64,000 nucleotides of DNA from Laspinema palackyanum D2c (GCF_025370875.1 NZ_JAMXFD010000028.1:9823-73822), one strand, 5' to 3'; positions 39,628-49,309 are shown, counted from the first letter of the stretch. Program-made: numbers and translations. The notes: generated by a model not told the origin, from the letters alone.

Positions 39628-42600
39628 ATGACGACTTGCTCAATTAATTTGCAACAGTGCGAAGAAAATTTACTCAGTTGGAAGTCTGCGGTGAATCATA
39701 CGGCGATCGTGATGGAAACAGACGATCGCGGGCGAATTACCGAGGTGAATGATAAATTTATAGAAATCTCCGGATATAGTCGCCAGGAAAGTCTTGATCG
39801 CACCCCCGCAATGCTTAATTCTGGCTTTCACCCACCGGAATTTTTTACCCAACTCTGGCAGGCGATCTCTCAAGGTCAAGTGTGGCGCGGTGAAATAAAA
39901 AACAAACGCAAAGATGGCTCAGTTTATTGGGTAGATACAACCCTTACTCCGATTCTGAATAGCGAGGGAATTCCCCACAAATATATTGCCCTTCAATTGG
40001 ACATCACGTCCCAAAAGGAAACCGAAGAAAAATTGACCTTTACTCAACGAAGGTTCCAGCAATTGGCAGCTAACTTACCCGGCGTGATTTATCAATTCCT
40101 GATGTGTCCCGATGGAACGGTATTTTTTCCTTACATGAGTCCGGGATGTCGGGATTTTTTTGAAATTGATCCGGAGTCAATTGAAAAGAATGCCCAGGTA
40201 TTAGTTAACCTAATTCACCCGGATGATTTCCCCAGTTTTTCTAGTTCAGTCGCTATTTCGGCTGAAACCTTAGAACCCTGGCACTGGGAGGGTCGATTTA
40301 TTAACCCCTCGGGTAAAGTGGTCTGGATTGAGGGTCATTCTCGACCAGAAAAGCAAGAAAATGGGGATATTTTATGGGATGGATTGCTGATTGAAATTAC
40401 TGAGCGTAAAATTGCCCTAGAAGCCCTCAGACAGTCCGAACAAAGACTGGGATTACATTTCCAGCAAACGCCTCTAGCGGTGATTGAATGGGATTTGAAT
40501 TTTGAGGTAATGGACTGGAATCCGGCGGCGGAAAAAATGTTTGGGTATTCCAAACATGAAGCGTTGAACCATCATGCAGTGGAACTGCTTGTTCCGGAAA
40601 GCGCCAGAGAGCAAGTTGACCAAGTTTTTCAGGCGTTGTTACAGCAAACTGGGGGGACGCGCAGCACGAATGAAAATTTTACGAAGTCCGGGGAAATTAT
40701 GGTCTGTGAATGGTATAACACGCCGCTGATTGACCCGAATGGGACGGCAATTGGGGTGGCTTCTTTGGTGGAGGATATCACGGAGCGTCAGCACTATCAA
40801 GATGCACTGAAAGCGGCGAATGAAGCGTTAGAACAGCGGGTGGAGGAGCGCACGGGACAGTTACAGGAGGCGATCGCCAAGTTGCAAGGAGAAATGGCGT
40901 CGCGGGAATTGGCGGAAGAGAAATATCGCAGCATTTTTGAAAATGCGATTATGGGGATTTTTCAGACAACTCAGGCGGGGGAATATATCAGTGCAAATCC
41001 AGCTTTGGCGAGGATTTACGGGTATGAGTCACCCCAGGAACTGATGCAGGAACTGCGGAATGTGGATGATCAACTCTATGTAGAGAAAAATCGTCGGAAT
41101 GAGTTTATTGAGGCGATCGCTCAAAATGGAAAAATTTCTGATTTTGAGTCTCAGGTTTACTGCAAAAATGGCGGAATTATTTGGATTGCCGAGAATGCAC
41201 GGGCGGTCCGAGATGAGACGGGAATGTTACTTTATTATGAGGGAACGGTAGAAGAGATTACGAAGCGCAAGCAGACTGAGGCAGCATTGCGGCGATCGGA
41301 GGAACGGTTACAGGAAAAAGCGTTGCGAGAAGCGTTGCTCAATCAACTCACGGAACAGATTCGCCAATCCTTGGATTTAGAGACTATTTTGGCAACAACG
41401 GTGGAAGAAATTCGGGAGTTGTTGCAAATTGAACTCTGTTATTTTAGTTGGTATCGACCGAATGGAATGCCTGGGGAGGGAATGCGATCGCCGCTGCAAT
41501 CCCAGGATTGTCTGGTCCTGAATTGGGAAACGGTGAAAGCAGCGCGATCGCCGGGGGTAGTGAGTCCGTTAGGATTCTATGCTGTGAGTGAATCTTGGTC
41601 CCATCAATGTTTGCAACTCCAACCGATTCGCATTGATGGGGTGGAATCCTATCCCGATAAAACGGTGGTAGAGATTTTTCGCGCCTGGGGGTTTAAATCG
41701 GTGCTTTGCTTGCCGTTACAGACGCATTCGGGTCAAGTGGGGGTTTTAAGTTGCGTCCATTGTAGCCGGGAACGGACTTGGAATGAGAGCGAAGTCGTGT
41801 TAATGCACTCAATTAGCGATCGCCTCACCATTGCGATCGACCAAGCGCAACTCTACGCTCAATCTCGCGCAGCAGCGCAGCAAGCGCGGGACCAAGCGCA
41901 ACGTCTTGAACAAGCATTATATCAACTCACCGAAACCCAAACTCAACTGATTCAAACGGAAAAAATGTCCAGTTTAGGCCAAATGGTGGCCGGAATTGCC
42001 CATGAAATTAATAACCCGGTTACCTTCATTCATGGGAACGCCATTCACGCCTATCAGTATTTTAAAGAACTTCTACCCCTGCTCAAACTCTATCAGCACT
42101 ACTATCCAGAACCAGTTCCGGAAATCCGCGATTTACTTGAAGAACTGGATTTACCCTTTATCTTAGATGATTTGCCGAAAGCCCTCCATTCGATGAAGTT
42201 GGGAACCGAACGAATTCGCCAAATTGTTTTATCGTTGCGAAATTTTTCTCGGTTAGATGAATCCCAAAAAAAGCCGGTTGATATTCATGAAGGCATTGAC
42301 AATACCTTGTTAATTTTACAACACCGAATGTCTCAGATTCAAGTGGTGAAAGGATACGGAAACTTACCGTTAATTGAGTGTTATCCGGGACAATTAAACC
42401 AAGTGTTTATGAACATTCTTGCCAATGCGATCGATGCGGTGGAAGAAGGCAAAGGATTAGCTGTAAAAACGGGAAATAGTAAATTTTCAGAGGCCAACTC
42501 AACTGCCCAAAATCCCTCTCCCACCATTAGTATTCACACTGAACTCACCGAGGATGATTTTGTCGTAATTCGGATTAAAGACAATGGTTCCGGACTGACG

Positions 42601-42792
42601 GAAACGGTAAAAAATCGCTTATTTGACCCATTTTTTACCACCAAGCCAGTGGGTAAAGGCACTGGCTTAGGATTGTCGATTAGCTATCAAATTATTGTGG
42701 AAAAACATCGGGGAATTTTAGACTGTCAGTCCCAACCGGGACGGGGGTCCGAGTTTGTGATTAAGATTCCCAGAACAACGGGTAATAAATAA
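39628..42792 (+). CDS. Multi-PAS/GAF sensor histidine kinase, orphan
   Basis: 1054 codons, no membrane segment seen, so probably soluble. In order: PAS (about 20-130, GYSRQES), PAS (145-255), PAS (270-385, GYSKHEA), coiled coil (388-430), PAS (430-545, GYESPQE), GAF (560-745), coiled coil (745-785), HisKA with H792 (GIAHEINNP), and an HATPase domain with N box NILANAIDAVEEG (about 929), G1 KDNGSGL and G2 GTGLGLSIS (about 1010). H792 should be autophosphorylated; no response regulator is adjacent. The GAF domain shows no obvious bilin-binding Cys from sequence reading. It ends seven bases from the convergent SRPBCC gene. The signal is unknown. Confidence 0.92.
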   Translation: MTTCSINLQQCEENLLSWKSAVNHTAIVMETDDRGRITEVNDKFIEISGYSRQESLDRTPAMLNSGFHPPEFFTQLWQAISQGQVWRGEIKNKRKDGSVYWVDTTLTPILNSEGIPHKYIALQLDITSQKETEEKLTFTQRRFQQLAANLPGVIYQFLMCPDGTVFFPYMSPGCRDFFEIDPESIEKNAQVLVNLIHPDDFPSFSSSVAISAETLEPWHWEGRFINPSGKVVWIEGHSRPEKQENGDILWDGLLIEITERKIALEALRQSEQRLGLHFQQTPLAVIEWDLNFEVMDWNPAAEKMFGYSKHEALNHHAVELLVPESAREQVDQVFQALLQQTGGTRSTNENFTKSGEIMVCEWYNTPLIDPNGTAIGVASLVEDITERQHYQDALKAANEALEQRVEERTGQLQEAIAKLQGEMASRELAEEKYRSIFENAIMGIFQTTQAGEYISANPALARIYGYESPQELMQELRNVDDQLYVEKNRRNEFIEAIAQNGKISDFESQVYCKNGGIIWIAENARAVRDETGMLLYYEGTVEEITKRKQTEAALRRSEERLQEKALREALLNQLTEQIRQSLDLETILATTVEEIRELLQIELCYFSWYRPNGMPGEGMRSPLQSQDCLVLNWETVKAARSPGVVSPLGFYAVSESWSHQCLQLQPIRIDGVESYPDKTVVEIFRAWGFKSVLCLPLQTHSGQVGVLSCVHCSRERTWNESEVVLMHSISDRLTIAIDQAQLYAQSRAAAQQARDQAQRLEQALYQLTETQTQLIQTEKMSSLGQMVAGIAHEINNPVTFIHGNAIHAYQYFKELLPLLKLYQHYYPEPVPEIRDLLEELDLPFILDDLPKALHSMKLGTERIRQIVLSLRNFSRLDESQKKPVDIHEGIDNTLLILQHRMSQIQVVKGYGNLPLIECYPGQLNQVFMNILANAIDAVEEGKGLAVKTGNSKFSEANSTAQNPSPTISIHTELTEDDFVVIRIKDNGSGLTETVKNRLFDPFFTTKPVGKGTGLGLSISYQIIVEKHRGILDCQSQPGRGSEFVIKIPRTTGNK

Positions 42793-42799
42793 GTCGAGA

Positions 42800-43246
42800 C
42801 TAAAGGCTGCACTCTCGTTGAGTCACCTCATGGCGATAGCGAAACATATCCCGCAGACGTGCATCTACAAACCACCCCAACATCAAATCAGGAACCCACC
42901 CACCGGGTATGGCATAATCGATCGCATCAATTAACCGAGTTTTCCCATTTTCCGCGATAAATTCATGACGATGAATCCATTGCTCCATCGGTCCTTCCAC
43001 TTGTTCATCAATAAACAATTGATAGGGTTCACAAACTGTATGCCGCGCCAGCCAAGGTACAGGAATCGGGCCTAAAAAAATTTTAAACTCGGAAATCGCC
43101 CCCACTTCTAAACCCCCTTCCCGACGGACAATTTCCACCGGCTGCCAAGGGGGAGTTAGCTGTTGTAAAATATCCGGTCTTTCATGAAAGTTCCAGACCA
43201 CTTCTACGGGAGCATTAATTAGACTAGAATACTTGAAATGTAGCAT
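42800..43246 (-). CDS. SRPBCC (START-like) family protein
   Basis: 148 codons. A helix-grip fold is suggested by the N terminus FKYSSLINAPVEVVWNFHER, the middle EFKIFLGPIPVPWLARHTV and the C-terminal amphipathic helix (DLMLGWFVDARLRDMFRYRH). Related proteins bind hydrophobic ligands or act as cyclases; the ligand is unknown. It lies 20 bases downstream of the CPXCG gene, so both probably form a small leftward unit. It converges with the histidine kinase. Confidence 0.82.
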   Translation of the reverse strand: MLHFKYSSLINAPVEVVWNFHERPDILQQLTPPWQPVEIVRREGGLEVGAISEFKIFLGPIPVPWLARHTVCEPYQLFIDEQVEGPMEQWIHRHEFIAENGKTRLIDAIDYAIPGGWVPDLMLGWFVDARLRDMFRYRHEVTQRECSL

Positions 43247-43266
43247 AAATCACGGGTGTTTTTTAG

Positions 43267-43455
43267 TTAACTTTCGGGTTCGCTGCTGATTTCAACATCT
43301 AGGGTGTCTTCATCGATCTGCAAGTATAAAACATTCGGTTGGCAGCAAATTTGACAATCTTCGACATAAGTCTGATAACTTCCTGCACTCAAATCCACAA
43401 AAATTACATTATCTTCGCCACAATAAGCACAATAATATTCGGCTGTAGTTTGCAT
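43267..43455 (-). CDS. CPXCG-type cysteine-rich small protein
   Basis: 62 codons. Two CxxC pairs (CAYCGE at about 9-12 and CQICCQPN at about 34-38) can bind zinc, and the tail is acidic (DEDTLDVEISSEPES). It matches the small CPXCG-motif cysteine-rich family of unknown function. Cotranscription with the SRPBCC gene is likely. Confidence 0.8.
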   Translation of the reverse strand: MQTTAEYYCAYCGEDNVIFVDLSAGSYQTYVEDCQICCQPNVLYLQIDEDTLDVEISSEPES

Positions 43456-43643
43456 AAAGTGGGATTGTCATAAAAATCATGAATGATTTAATGTTAACAT
43501 CAATTATTTAATTCAGTTCGGATAGAGATGCACCCCAAATTTTGCCAGAGATGCAGTCTATATGAGCGATCGCTTTTCTGATGGGCTTTATTTTTCCCCG
43601 GCAACTGCTGTACTCTAAGGAGATCATCCTCAATAGTTTTCTG

Positions 43644-44288
43644 ATGGTGCCATTGGACTCTAACCCTTACGCGATCGCCTTCCATACTAGCAGTCCCGAA
43701 CTGGGTCTAGCGTTGAGCAATTTTGCGGAAACCCACCGCTGCCAAACCTGGGAGATGGGGCGATCGCTTGCCACCCACCTGCATTCCTATCTTGCCGAGT
43801 TTATCTCCCCTCAGACTTGGCAGGATTTCGCCTTTCTTGCCGTTGCCAAAGGACCGGGTAGCTTTACCGGGACCCGGATTGGCGTCGTCACCGCCCGAAT
43901 TCTCGCCCAGCAACTCTCTATTCCCTTATTTGCCATTTCTAGTTTAGCGGCAGTCGCCTGGTCCCAAACTCGCCATCAGACGGACCACCAACCGAGGGCG
44001 ATCGCCCTGCAAATGCCCGCCCAACGGGGTCAGCTGTTCACCGCCATTTATGAAATCACACCCACCGCCGCCCTTCCCCTGCTGGCAGATACCGTTCTGA
44101 CTCCACAACAATGGGAAGAGACTCTCGCTGCTTGCGATCGTCCCTATCAACTCATCCAAGTCCCAGAAAATTTAGGGTCTACGGTGTCCAGTCTTTTGGA
44201 ACTCGCCCATTTGGAATGGCAACAGGGGAAACGCCCGCGCAGTTCCGAGGCCCTGCCCTTTTATGGACAGCATCCAGTGGACCAGTAA
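43644..44288 (+). CDS. tsaB: tRNA threonylcarbamoyladenosine biosynthesis protein TsaB
   Basis: 214 codons from ATG 43644 (MVPLDSNPYAIAFHTSS); the longer frame from 43581 adds an atypical 21-residue extension. TsaB partners TsaD and TsaE to make t6A37 in tRNAs that read ANN codons. The signature AVAKGPGSFTGTRIGVVTAR is clear. TsaB is an inactive paralogue of TsaD used for complex assembly. Repeat copy C follows it. Confidence 0.94.
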   Translation: MVPLDSNPYAIAFHTSSPELGLALSNFAETHRCQTWEMGRSLATHLHSYLAEFISPQTWQDFAFLAVAKGPGSFTGTRIGVVTARILAQQLSIPLFAISSLAAVAWSQTRHQTDHQPRAIALQMPAQRGQLFTAIYEITPTAALPLLADTVLTPQQWEETLAACDRPYQLIQVPENLGSTVSSLLELAHLEWQQGKRPRSSEALPFYGQHPVDQ

Positions 44289-44344
44289 AGGCGATCGGCA
44301 ACAACAAAACCGCCTGTTGCAGCTTTATCGGTATAGCCGAGGTT

Positions 44345-44410
44345 AGAAACCGGGGTTCTGTCAAAAACCTGGGGCAATTCGCAACAATTTGGGCGAGAAC
44401 CCCGGTTTCT
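44345..44410 (+). repeat. Palindromic interspersed repeat, copy C
   Basis: AGAAACCGGGGTTCT (44345-44359) and AGAACCCCGGTTTCT (44396-44410) are a perfect 15-bp inverted pair. It shares the GAGGTT/AAGGTT left flank and TGTCC right flank with copy B. It lies between the convergent genes tsaB and thf1. Confidence 0.85.
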
Positions 44411-44577
44411 TGTCCAGTTTATTTTAATTTTTCATACTATAAATTTAGCCCGCGCCGGGCTCTGGGGAACCCTGAGCTAGTCGAAGGGTCGAAGCACGGG
44501 CCCTTCGACGGAGCTGCGGGACAGGCTTTGTTTGTAGAGCCCCACCCTTGAGGGTGCGGGGCCAGGGCCGTTATTTC

Positions 44578-45285
44578 TTACTCTGGAGAACCAGGAGGTA
44601 CAGTTGCTGCCCCTTTCTGCTTCGCCCGGTCTTCGCGTTTTTTGCGGTCTGCCGCTAAAATGTCATCCATGACACTGCGCGCTTGAATCATTTTCTCTAA
44701 ATTGCTTCGGTAGAGGTCGAGGTCTTTAGAGAGTTTATCTGGAGGCAGATTCAGCGCAGTACAGATGCTCTGAACCGCATCTTGACGGGATTTTTCGTTT
44801 TTCACCAGTTCTAAGTCAGCTTGTTCGAGAAGGGTAAACAGACCCACGGCAAACAACCGGCTGTACTTAAAGTTGGGTTTAGCGGCGATCGCCCCGAGGA
44901 GACCTTGGAAATCTCCTTCCATTTCGGGCCGGGGGGAACGACTGAGTAACGCCACCATTTCCTCACCAGAATGGCGACTGGCTATTTCCTCTAACCATTG
45001 GGCATCTTGCCGATACTTCTGGGGATCAGCTTCTAACCCCTTGCAGATGCCATTAAAAATCGAAATTTTATCCTCTTCAGGTCGATATCCTTGCATAAAT
45101 CGGTCAAAGGTGGTTACGACTCCGAGGGCATAAATGGGGTCATAATTAAAATCCACATTCACCGACAGCAAGTGCATTTCCACCATCAATTCTTCGACGA
45201 CCCGTCGATAAATCGAGTTAATCGGACGGGTGTGAATGGTATAGAAGGCTCGCTTGGTATCTGATACGGTGCGGACGTTATTCAC
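44578..45285 (-). CDS. thf1: Thylakoid formation protein Thf1 / Psb29
   Basis: 235 codons from GTG 45283-45285, giving NNVRTVSDTKRAFYTIHTRP directly after the initiator, the family N terminus. The longer frame from 45384 adds an unconserved stretch. Thf1/Psp29 supports photosystem II biogenesis and repair and stabilises FtsH proteases in the thylakoid. SIYRRVVEELMVEMHLLSVN and YDPIYALGVVTTFDRFMQGY are diagnostic. The C terminus is a charged coiled coil. It is divergent from the cpcT-type gene, with starts about 170 bases apart. Confidence 0.93.
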   Translation of the reverse strand: MNNVRTVSDTKRAFYTIHTRPINSIYRRVVEELMVEMHLLSVNVDFNYDPIYALGVVTTFDRFMQGYRPEEDKISIFNGICKGLEADPQKYRQDAQWLEEIASRHSGEEMVALLSRSPRPEMEGDFQGLLGAIAAKPNFKYSRLFAVGLFTLLEQADLELVKNEKSRQDAVQSICTALNLPPDKLSKDLDLYRSNLEKMIQARSVMDDILAADRKKREDRAKQKGAATVPPGSPE

Positions 45286-45458
45286 GGGGTGCGTTTTTAA
45301 GGAGAACTTCCTTTCATTTTCTCTCGTAAACGCACTTTTGCCAACCAACATCCGGGGGATCGCCCTAGGGATCTGGCCCACCATGCTTTAAAATGCAAAA
45401 TCAACCGGAGAGTTCCGGTGGGATTTTTCATGAAAACTTTGCAATTTTTAAATTAAAG

Positions 45459-46094
45459 ATGACCCTGACATCGGAGTTAATCGCCCTGGGGCAATACTTA
45501 GCGGGGGAATTTGATAATCGAGAACAGGCGATCGCTGACCCGGCATGGTATGTCCATCTGCACCTCTGGCAGCGTCCGGTTCCAGTCCAATTATTTCCTG
45601 AACCCAGTCTGACCCTATTTGCCGAACAAGCTAATATTCTCCATCTCGATCGCCCCTATCGGCCTCGAATCATGCAACTGCGACAACTTCCCCAAGGTGA
45701 CAGTCCACCCCAGTTAGAAGTGCAGTATTTCATGCTCAAAGACCCGAATCAATTCCGGGGGGCTGGTCGCCAACCCCATCTCCTCAAACAGCTAAATCCG
45801 GCACAAGTAGAACTCTTGCCCGGATGTACCCTCACCGTCAGCCAGAAATGCTTAACTGACGGGACCTATCATTTTGCTGCATCCTTGCCCTCGGGAGCAA
45901 GATGCTGCTTTCCCTATCAAGGAGAAACTCGCCAAGTGGAACTCGGTTTCGAGGCATCCCCGACTGAACTATTCAGCTTTGACAAAGGCATCGACCCCAA
46001 TACGGGAAAAGCCTTGTGGGGGGCCGTGTTAGGGCCATTCCACTTCACCAAGCGTCACGATTTTTCCGGGGAACTCGTCGGACTCGTAAGATGA
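45459..46094 (+). CDS. cpcT: CpcT/CpeT-family phycobiliprotein chromophore lyase
   Basis: 211 codons from ATG 45459 (MTLTSELIALGQYLAGEFDN). CpcT/CpeT enzymes attach phycocyanobilin to a Cys of beta-phycocyanin or act as chaperone-like lyases. YLAGEFDNREQAIADPAWYV, YRPRIMQLR, YFMLKDPNQFRGAG and GLDPNTGKALWG-type GIDPNTGKALWGAV are family features. Its target phycobiliprotein cannot be told from sequence, so the symbol is provisional. It converges with the STAS gene. Confidence 0.9.
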   Translation: MTLTSELIALGQYLAGEFDNREQAIADPAWYVHLHLWQRPVPVQLFPEPSLTLFAEQANILHLDRPYRPRIMQLRQLPQGDSPPQLEVQYFMLKDPNQFRGAGRQPHLLKQLNPAQVELLPGCTLTVSQKCLTDGTYHFAASLPSGARCCFPYQGETRQVELGFEASPTELFSFDKGIDPNTGKALWGAVLGPFHFTKRHDFSGELVGLVR

Positions 46095-46177
46095 AAGCCG
46101 CAGAGCGTTGAGAAGTGCCGGGGATGCCAAACCTAGTCAGAAATTGTCCGGCCCGTTTCTCCAATCCCCTTCCCGCA

Positions 46178-46546
46178 TTAAGTCGCCATGCTCCGGGGTC
46201 CTGCTTCCAGCGCTTCTTCTTCGGTTTCGTAGATTTCAAAGACTGAATCCATCATCGTGACTTCAAAAACCAATTTGGCCTCTGGATGCACGTTACAAAT
46301 ACGGAAACTGCCTTTAACCTTGTCCGCATCTCGCATCCCTGCTACTAGCGACGTCAGACCAGAACTATCAATAAAGTTAACCTGCCCTAAATTAACGACA
46401 ATATGACGACTCAGTTTAGAAATGCACTCCTGTAATTTGAGGCGAAATTGCCACGCGGTGGTAATGTCTAGGCGACCCGTTGGGGCCAATACAATCACCG
46501 TTGTTCCATCCTGGGTCGTATGGGTTTTTTGCTCGATATGAATCAC
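46178..46546 (-). CDS. STAS-domain anti-sigma-factor-antagonist-like protein
   Basis: 122 codons. A single STAS domain; the phosphorylatable serine lies in FIDSSGLTSL. Such proteins switch partners according to phosphorylation by a kinase/phosphatase pair. GRLDITTAWQFRLKLQECIS and VVNLGQVNFIDSSG are typical. No kinase or phosphatase partner lies nearby. Confidence 0.88.
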   Translation of the reverse strand: MIHIEQKTHTTQDGTTVIVLAPTGRLDITTAWQFRLKLQECISKLSRHIVVNLGQVNFIDSSGLTSLVAGMRDADKVKGSFRICNVHPEAKLVFEVTMMDSVFEIYETEEEALEAGPRSMAT

Positions 46547-46700
46547 AGGCCCTCCCTCAATACGCTAGTTGCCTACCTCGCTTTCGTAGTTTAGCAAAAT
46601 CGGAGCCATTGCCCCGATTGAGCTTGACCGAAATTAGCCAAACTGGCTGCTAGAAAAATAGCACAGCGGGGGTTCAAACGATTGGCGGCCTCATAGCTAA

Positions 46701-46762
46701 AGTCGGTTAAAAACCGACTAAAAACGTTAGCCCCTAAGACTTTCAGTCGGTTTCAACCGACT
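46701..46762. repeat. Pair of GTCGG palindromes
   Basis: AGTCGGTTAAAAACCGACT (46701-46719) and AGTCGGTTTCAACCGACT (46745-46762) are each palindromic, and the unit pair forms a short cluster. Palindromes of this type occur between cyanobacterial genes. Confidence 0.75.
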
Positions 46763-46772
46763 TAATCTGTTA

Positions 46773-46794
46773 GGCGGGGGTTTAAACCCCCGCC
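46773..46794 (-). terminator. Perfect palindrome downstream of hemF
   Basis: GGCGGGGGTTTAAACCCCCGCC is a perfect 22-base palindrome, 11 bases beyond the hemF stop. It can form a GC-rich hairpin of eight pairs. There is no T tract, so termination is plausible rather than certain. Confidence 0.6.
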
Positions 46795-46805
46795 AGGTGT
46801 TGCCT

Positions 46806-47837
46806 TTAATTACCCGTCCACTCCGCCCAATTTTGCGGTTTCAAAAAGGTTTCGTAGAGTTCCGCTTCTGGGGTGTTCGGTTCTGGTTGATAGCAGTATT
46901 CCCAACGAACCAAAGGCGGCAGAGACATTAAAATCGACTCGGTGCGCCCATTGGTCTGGAGTCCAAAAATCGTGCCGCGATCGTACACCAGGTTAAATTC
47001 GACATACCGTCCCCGGCGATACAGTTGGAAATTGCGTTCGCGATCGCTATATTCCATGCCCGAACGACGCTCAACAATGGGCCGATAAGCGGGTAAAAAC
47101 GATCGCCCGCAATCTTGAGCAAAGGCAAACAACGCTTCCCAACTGCGCTGGGGAGGGGTGCCAATTTGGCGACTATATTCCGCTGCGGGTCCTGTGGGGT
47201 CTGGGCCGCGATAGAGTTCGCTTTGACCATCTTGGTAGTCGAAAAACAGGCCACCCACCCCTCGGGTTTCGTCGCGATGCTTCAGGTAAAAATATTCATC
47301 ACACCAGAGTTTGAAAACCTTGTAATACTCATCATGGTGGCGATCGCAAGTTGCTTTCAAGGTTTTGTGAAAATGGGCCGCATCTTCAGCAAATGGATAA
47401 TAAGGCGTCAAATCGGCCCCGCCTCCAAACCACCACACCGGCCCTGCTTCAAAATATCGATAGTTTAAATGAACCGTGGGAACGTAAGGATTGCGGGGGT
47501 GCAACACCATCGAAGTCCCCGTGGCATAGAAGCGATGGCCTTCAGCCTCGGGACGTTGTTTTAAAATAGAAGGCGGCAGATGATCGCCCCACACTTCAGA
47601 AAAATTCACGCCCCCTTGTTCAAAGATGTTGCCCTCGCGCATCACCCGAGAACGGCCCCCGCCCCCTTCCGGGCGGTCCCAAGAATCTTCTTTAAATGTG
47701 CCAAGGCCATCGAGTTCTGCCAACCCTTGACAAATTTCATCTTGTAGCGACTGCATAAACTGACTGACTCGTTCTTTCGAGTCATCCGGTGGCAAATTCT
47801 GAGTAGAGGTGGCCTCAAAAGTCGAAGAAACTGTCAT
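46806..47837 (-). CDS. hemF: Oxygen-dependent coproporphyrinogen III oxidase
   Basis: 343 codons. It decarboxylates coproporphyrinogen III to protoporphyrinogen IX with O2, in heme and chlorophyll synthesis. The strongly conserved segments [20 protein letters not shown] and [20 protein letters not shown] are clear, with [20 protein letters not shown] near the C terminus. The first 25 residues are unconserved. It is divergent from mrp. Confidence 0.96.
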   Translation of the reverse strand: MTVSSTFEATSTQNLPPDDSKERVSQFMQSLQDEICQGLAELDGLGTFKEDSWDRPEGGGGRSRVMREGNIFEQGGVNFSEVWGDHLPPSILKQRPEAEGHRFYATGTSMVLHPRNPYVPTVHLNYRYFEAGPVWWFGGGADLTPYYPFAEDAAHFHKTLKATCDRHHDEYYKVFKLWCDEYFYLKHRDETRGVGGLFFDYQDGQSELYRGPDPTGPAAEYSRQIGTPPQRSWEALFAFAQDCGRSFLPAYRPIVERRSGMEYSDRERNFQLYRRGRYVEFNLVYDRGTIFGLQTNGRTESILMSLPPLVRWEYCYQPEPNTPEAELYETFLKPQNWAEWTGN

Positions 47838-48238
47838 AATGTCAAATTATTTTCTGCTGCGGGATAGAGATCTGCCTGTCAAGAGCGATCGAAATCTCAG
47901 CGGTGGATAACGCGATCGCACCCTTGATGAAATCTTTAGCCCTTCTCTCGATCAAGCTGACCGACTCTTGGAAAAATCCTATCTTAATCTCTGCCCTTAT
48001 CCACTGCCTTTAAAAATTCTACATATTACTACAAAAAAAGATACATTAGGAAAACACCTAGTGTTTCAGCAGGCAACTCGTTCTAGGGGAAGCAAACAAC
48101 CCAGGCGATCGGGCAGTAATTGCGCCTTCCCAACCGGGAAACCACAGCCACTCAACGAGCCAAAACTCAACCCCGACCTTCCCCTAAAATAACGACTGTC
48201 TGCCTGATCCGTCCGAGAGAGGAGAAACAGGCAAACCA
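47838..48238. promoter_or_regulatory. Divergent gap between hemF and mrp
   Basis: About 400 bases with no convincing ORF; a 74-codon plus-strand frame (47968-48192) has no coding character. It should hold the promoters of both genes. A ribosome-binding site (GGAGAA) lies about 13 bases before the mrp ATG. Confidence 0.5.
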
Positions 48239-49309
48239 ATGACTCAACCCCTAACGTCCCAAGCTGTCTTAGAAGTCTTGCAACCCGTGCAAGACCCCGA
48301 ACTCCAAAAGAGCTTGGTAGACCTGAACATGATTCGCAACGTCAAAATTGACCAAGGCAACGTCAGCTTTACCTTAGTCCTGACCACCCCCGCCTGTCCC
48401 TTGCGAGAATTTATCGTCGAAGACTGCCAAAAAGCCGTCCGCACCTTACCCGGAGTCGAAGAAGTCAGCATCGAAGTTACCGCTGAAACTCCGCAACAGA
48501 AATCCCTCCCCGATCGCCAAGGCATCGCCGGAGTTAAAAATATCCTCGCCATCTCCAGTGGCAAAGGCGGCGTCGGCAAAAGCACGATCGCCGTTAACGT
48601 TGCCGTTTCCCTCGCCCAATCCGGGGCCAAAGTCGGACTCCTCGATGCCGATATCTATGGTCCCAACGACCCCACCATGCTCGGACTCGGCGATGCTCAA
48701 GTCATGGTCCGCCAAGGTCCCCAAGGAGATGTCCTCGAACCAGCCTTTAATCACGGCGTGAAATTAGTCTCAATGGCCTTTTTAATCGACAAGGACCAAC
48801 CCGTCGTCTGGCGCGGTCCCATGTTAAACGGCGTGATTCGGCAGTTTCTCTATCAAGTTGATTGGGGAGAACTCGACTACCTGATCGTAGATATGCCTCC
48901 CGGAACCGGCGATGCCCAACTAACAATGGCTCAATCCGTCCCAATGGCAGGAGTCGTGATTGTCACCACCCCCCAAACCGTCGCCTTGTTGGATTCCCGG
49001 AAAGGGTTAAAAATGTTCCAACAATTAAACGTGCCGGTCCTAGGAATTGTCGAAAATATGAGCTATTTCATCCCGCCCGATATGCCCGACAAAAAATACG
49101 ATATCTTTGGCTCGGGAGGGGGACAAAAAACCGCCGATGAACTGGGGGTTCCCTTATTAGGGTGCGTCCCCTTAGAAATTCCCCTGCGCGAGGGCGGGGA
49201 TAACGGCGTCCCGATCGCCATTTCTGCCCCAGATTCCCCCTCCGCCAAAGCTCTGAGGGAAATTGCCAACCGAATTGCCGGTAAAGTGTCTGTCGTAGCC
49301 CTAGCCTAA
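48239..49309 (+). CDS. mrp: Mrp/ApbC-type ATP-binding protein (Fe-S cluster carrier family)
   Basis: 356 codons. An N-terminal MIP18/DUF59 domain (1-about 85) with TTPACPLRE is followed by a P-loop ATPase with Walker A GKGGVGKST (108-116). Family members carry [4Fe-4S] clusters to apoproteins. The CxxC found near the C terminus of E. coli Mrp, after the VENMS motif, is missing: the sequence reads VENMSYFIPPDMPDKKYDIF. Cluster binding, if any, would need other cysteines (C53, C63 and the C in LLGCVPLEI). Family is certain; carrier activity is inferred. Confidence 0.93.
   Translation: MTQPLTSQAVLEVLQPVQDPELQKSLVDLNMIRNVKIDQGNVSFTLVLTTPACPLREFIVEDCQKAVRTLPGVEEVSIEVTAETPQQKSLPDRQGIAGVKNILAISSGKGGVGKSTIAVNVAVSLAQSGAKVGLLDADIYGPNDPTMLGLGDAQVMVRQGPQGDVLEPAFNHGVKLVSMAFLIDKDQPVVWRGPMLNGVIRQFLYQVDWGELDYLIVDMPPGTGDAQLTMAQSVPMAGVVIVTTPQTVALLDSRKGLKMFQQLNVPVLGIVENMSYFIPPDMPDKKYDIFGSGGGQKTADELGVPLLGCVPLEIPLREGGDNGVPIAISAPDSPSAKALREIANRIAGKVSVVALA

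Noticed and set aside
43581-43643. Longer N terminus for tsaB
   Set aside because: The extra 21 residues are unlike the family; ATG 43644 fits the conserved N terminus.
47968-48192. 74-codon plus-strand frame upstream of mrp
   Set aside because: No coding character and it fills the divergent hemF-mrp promoter region.
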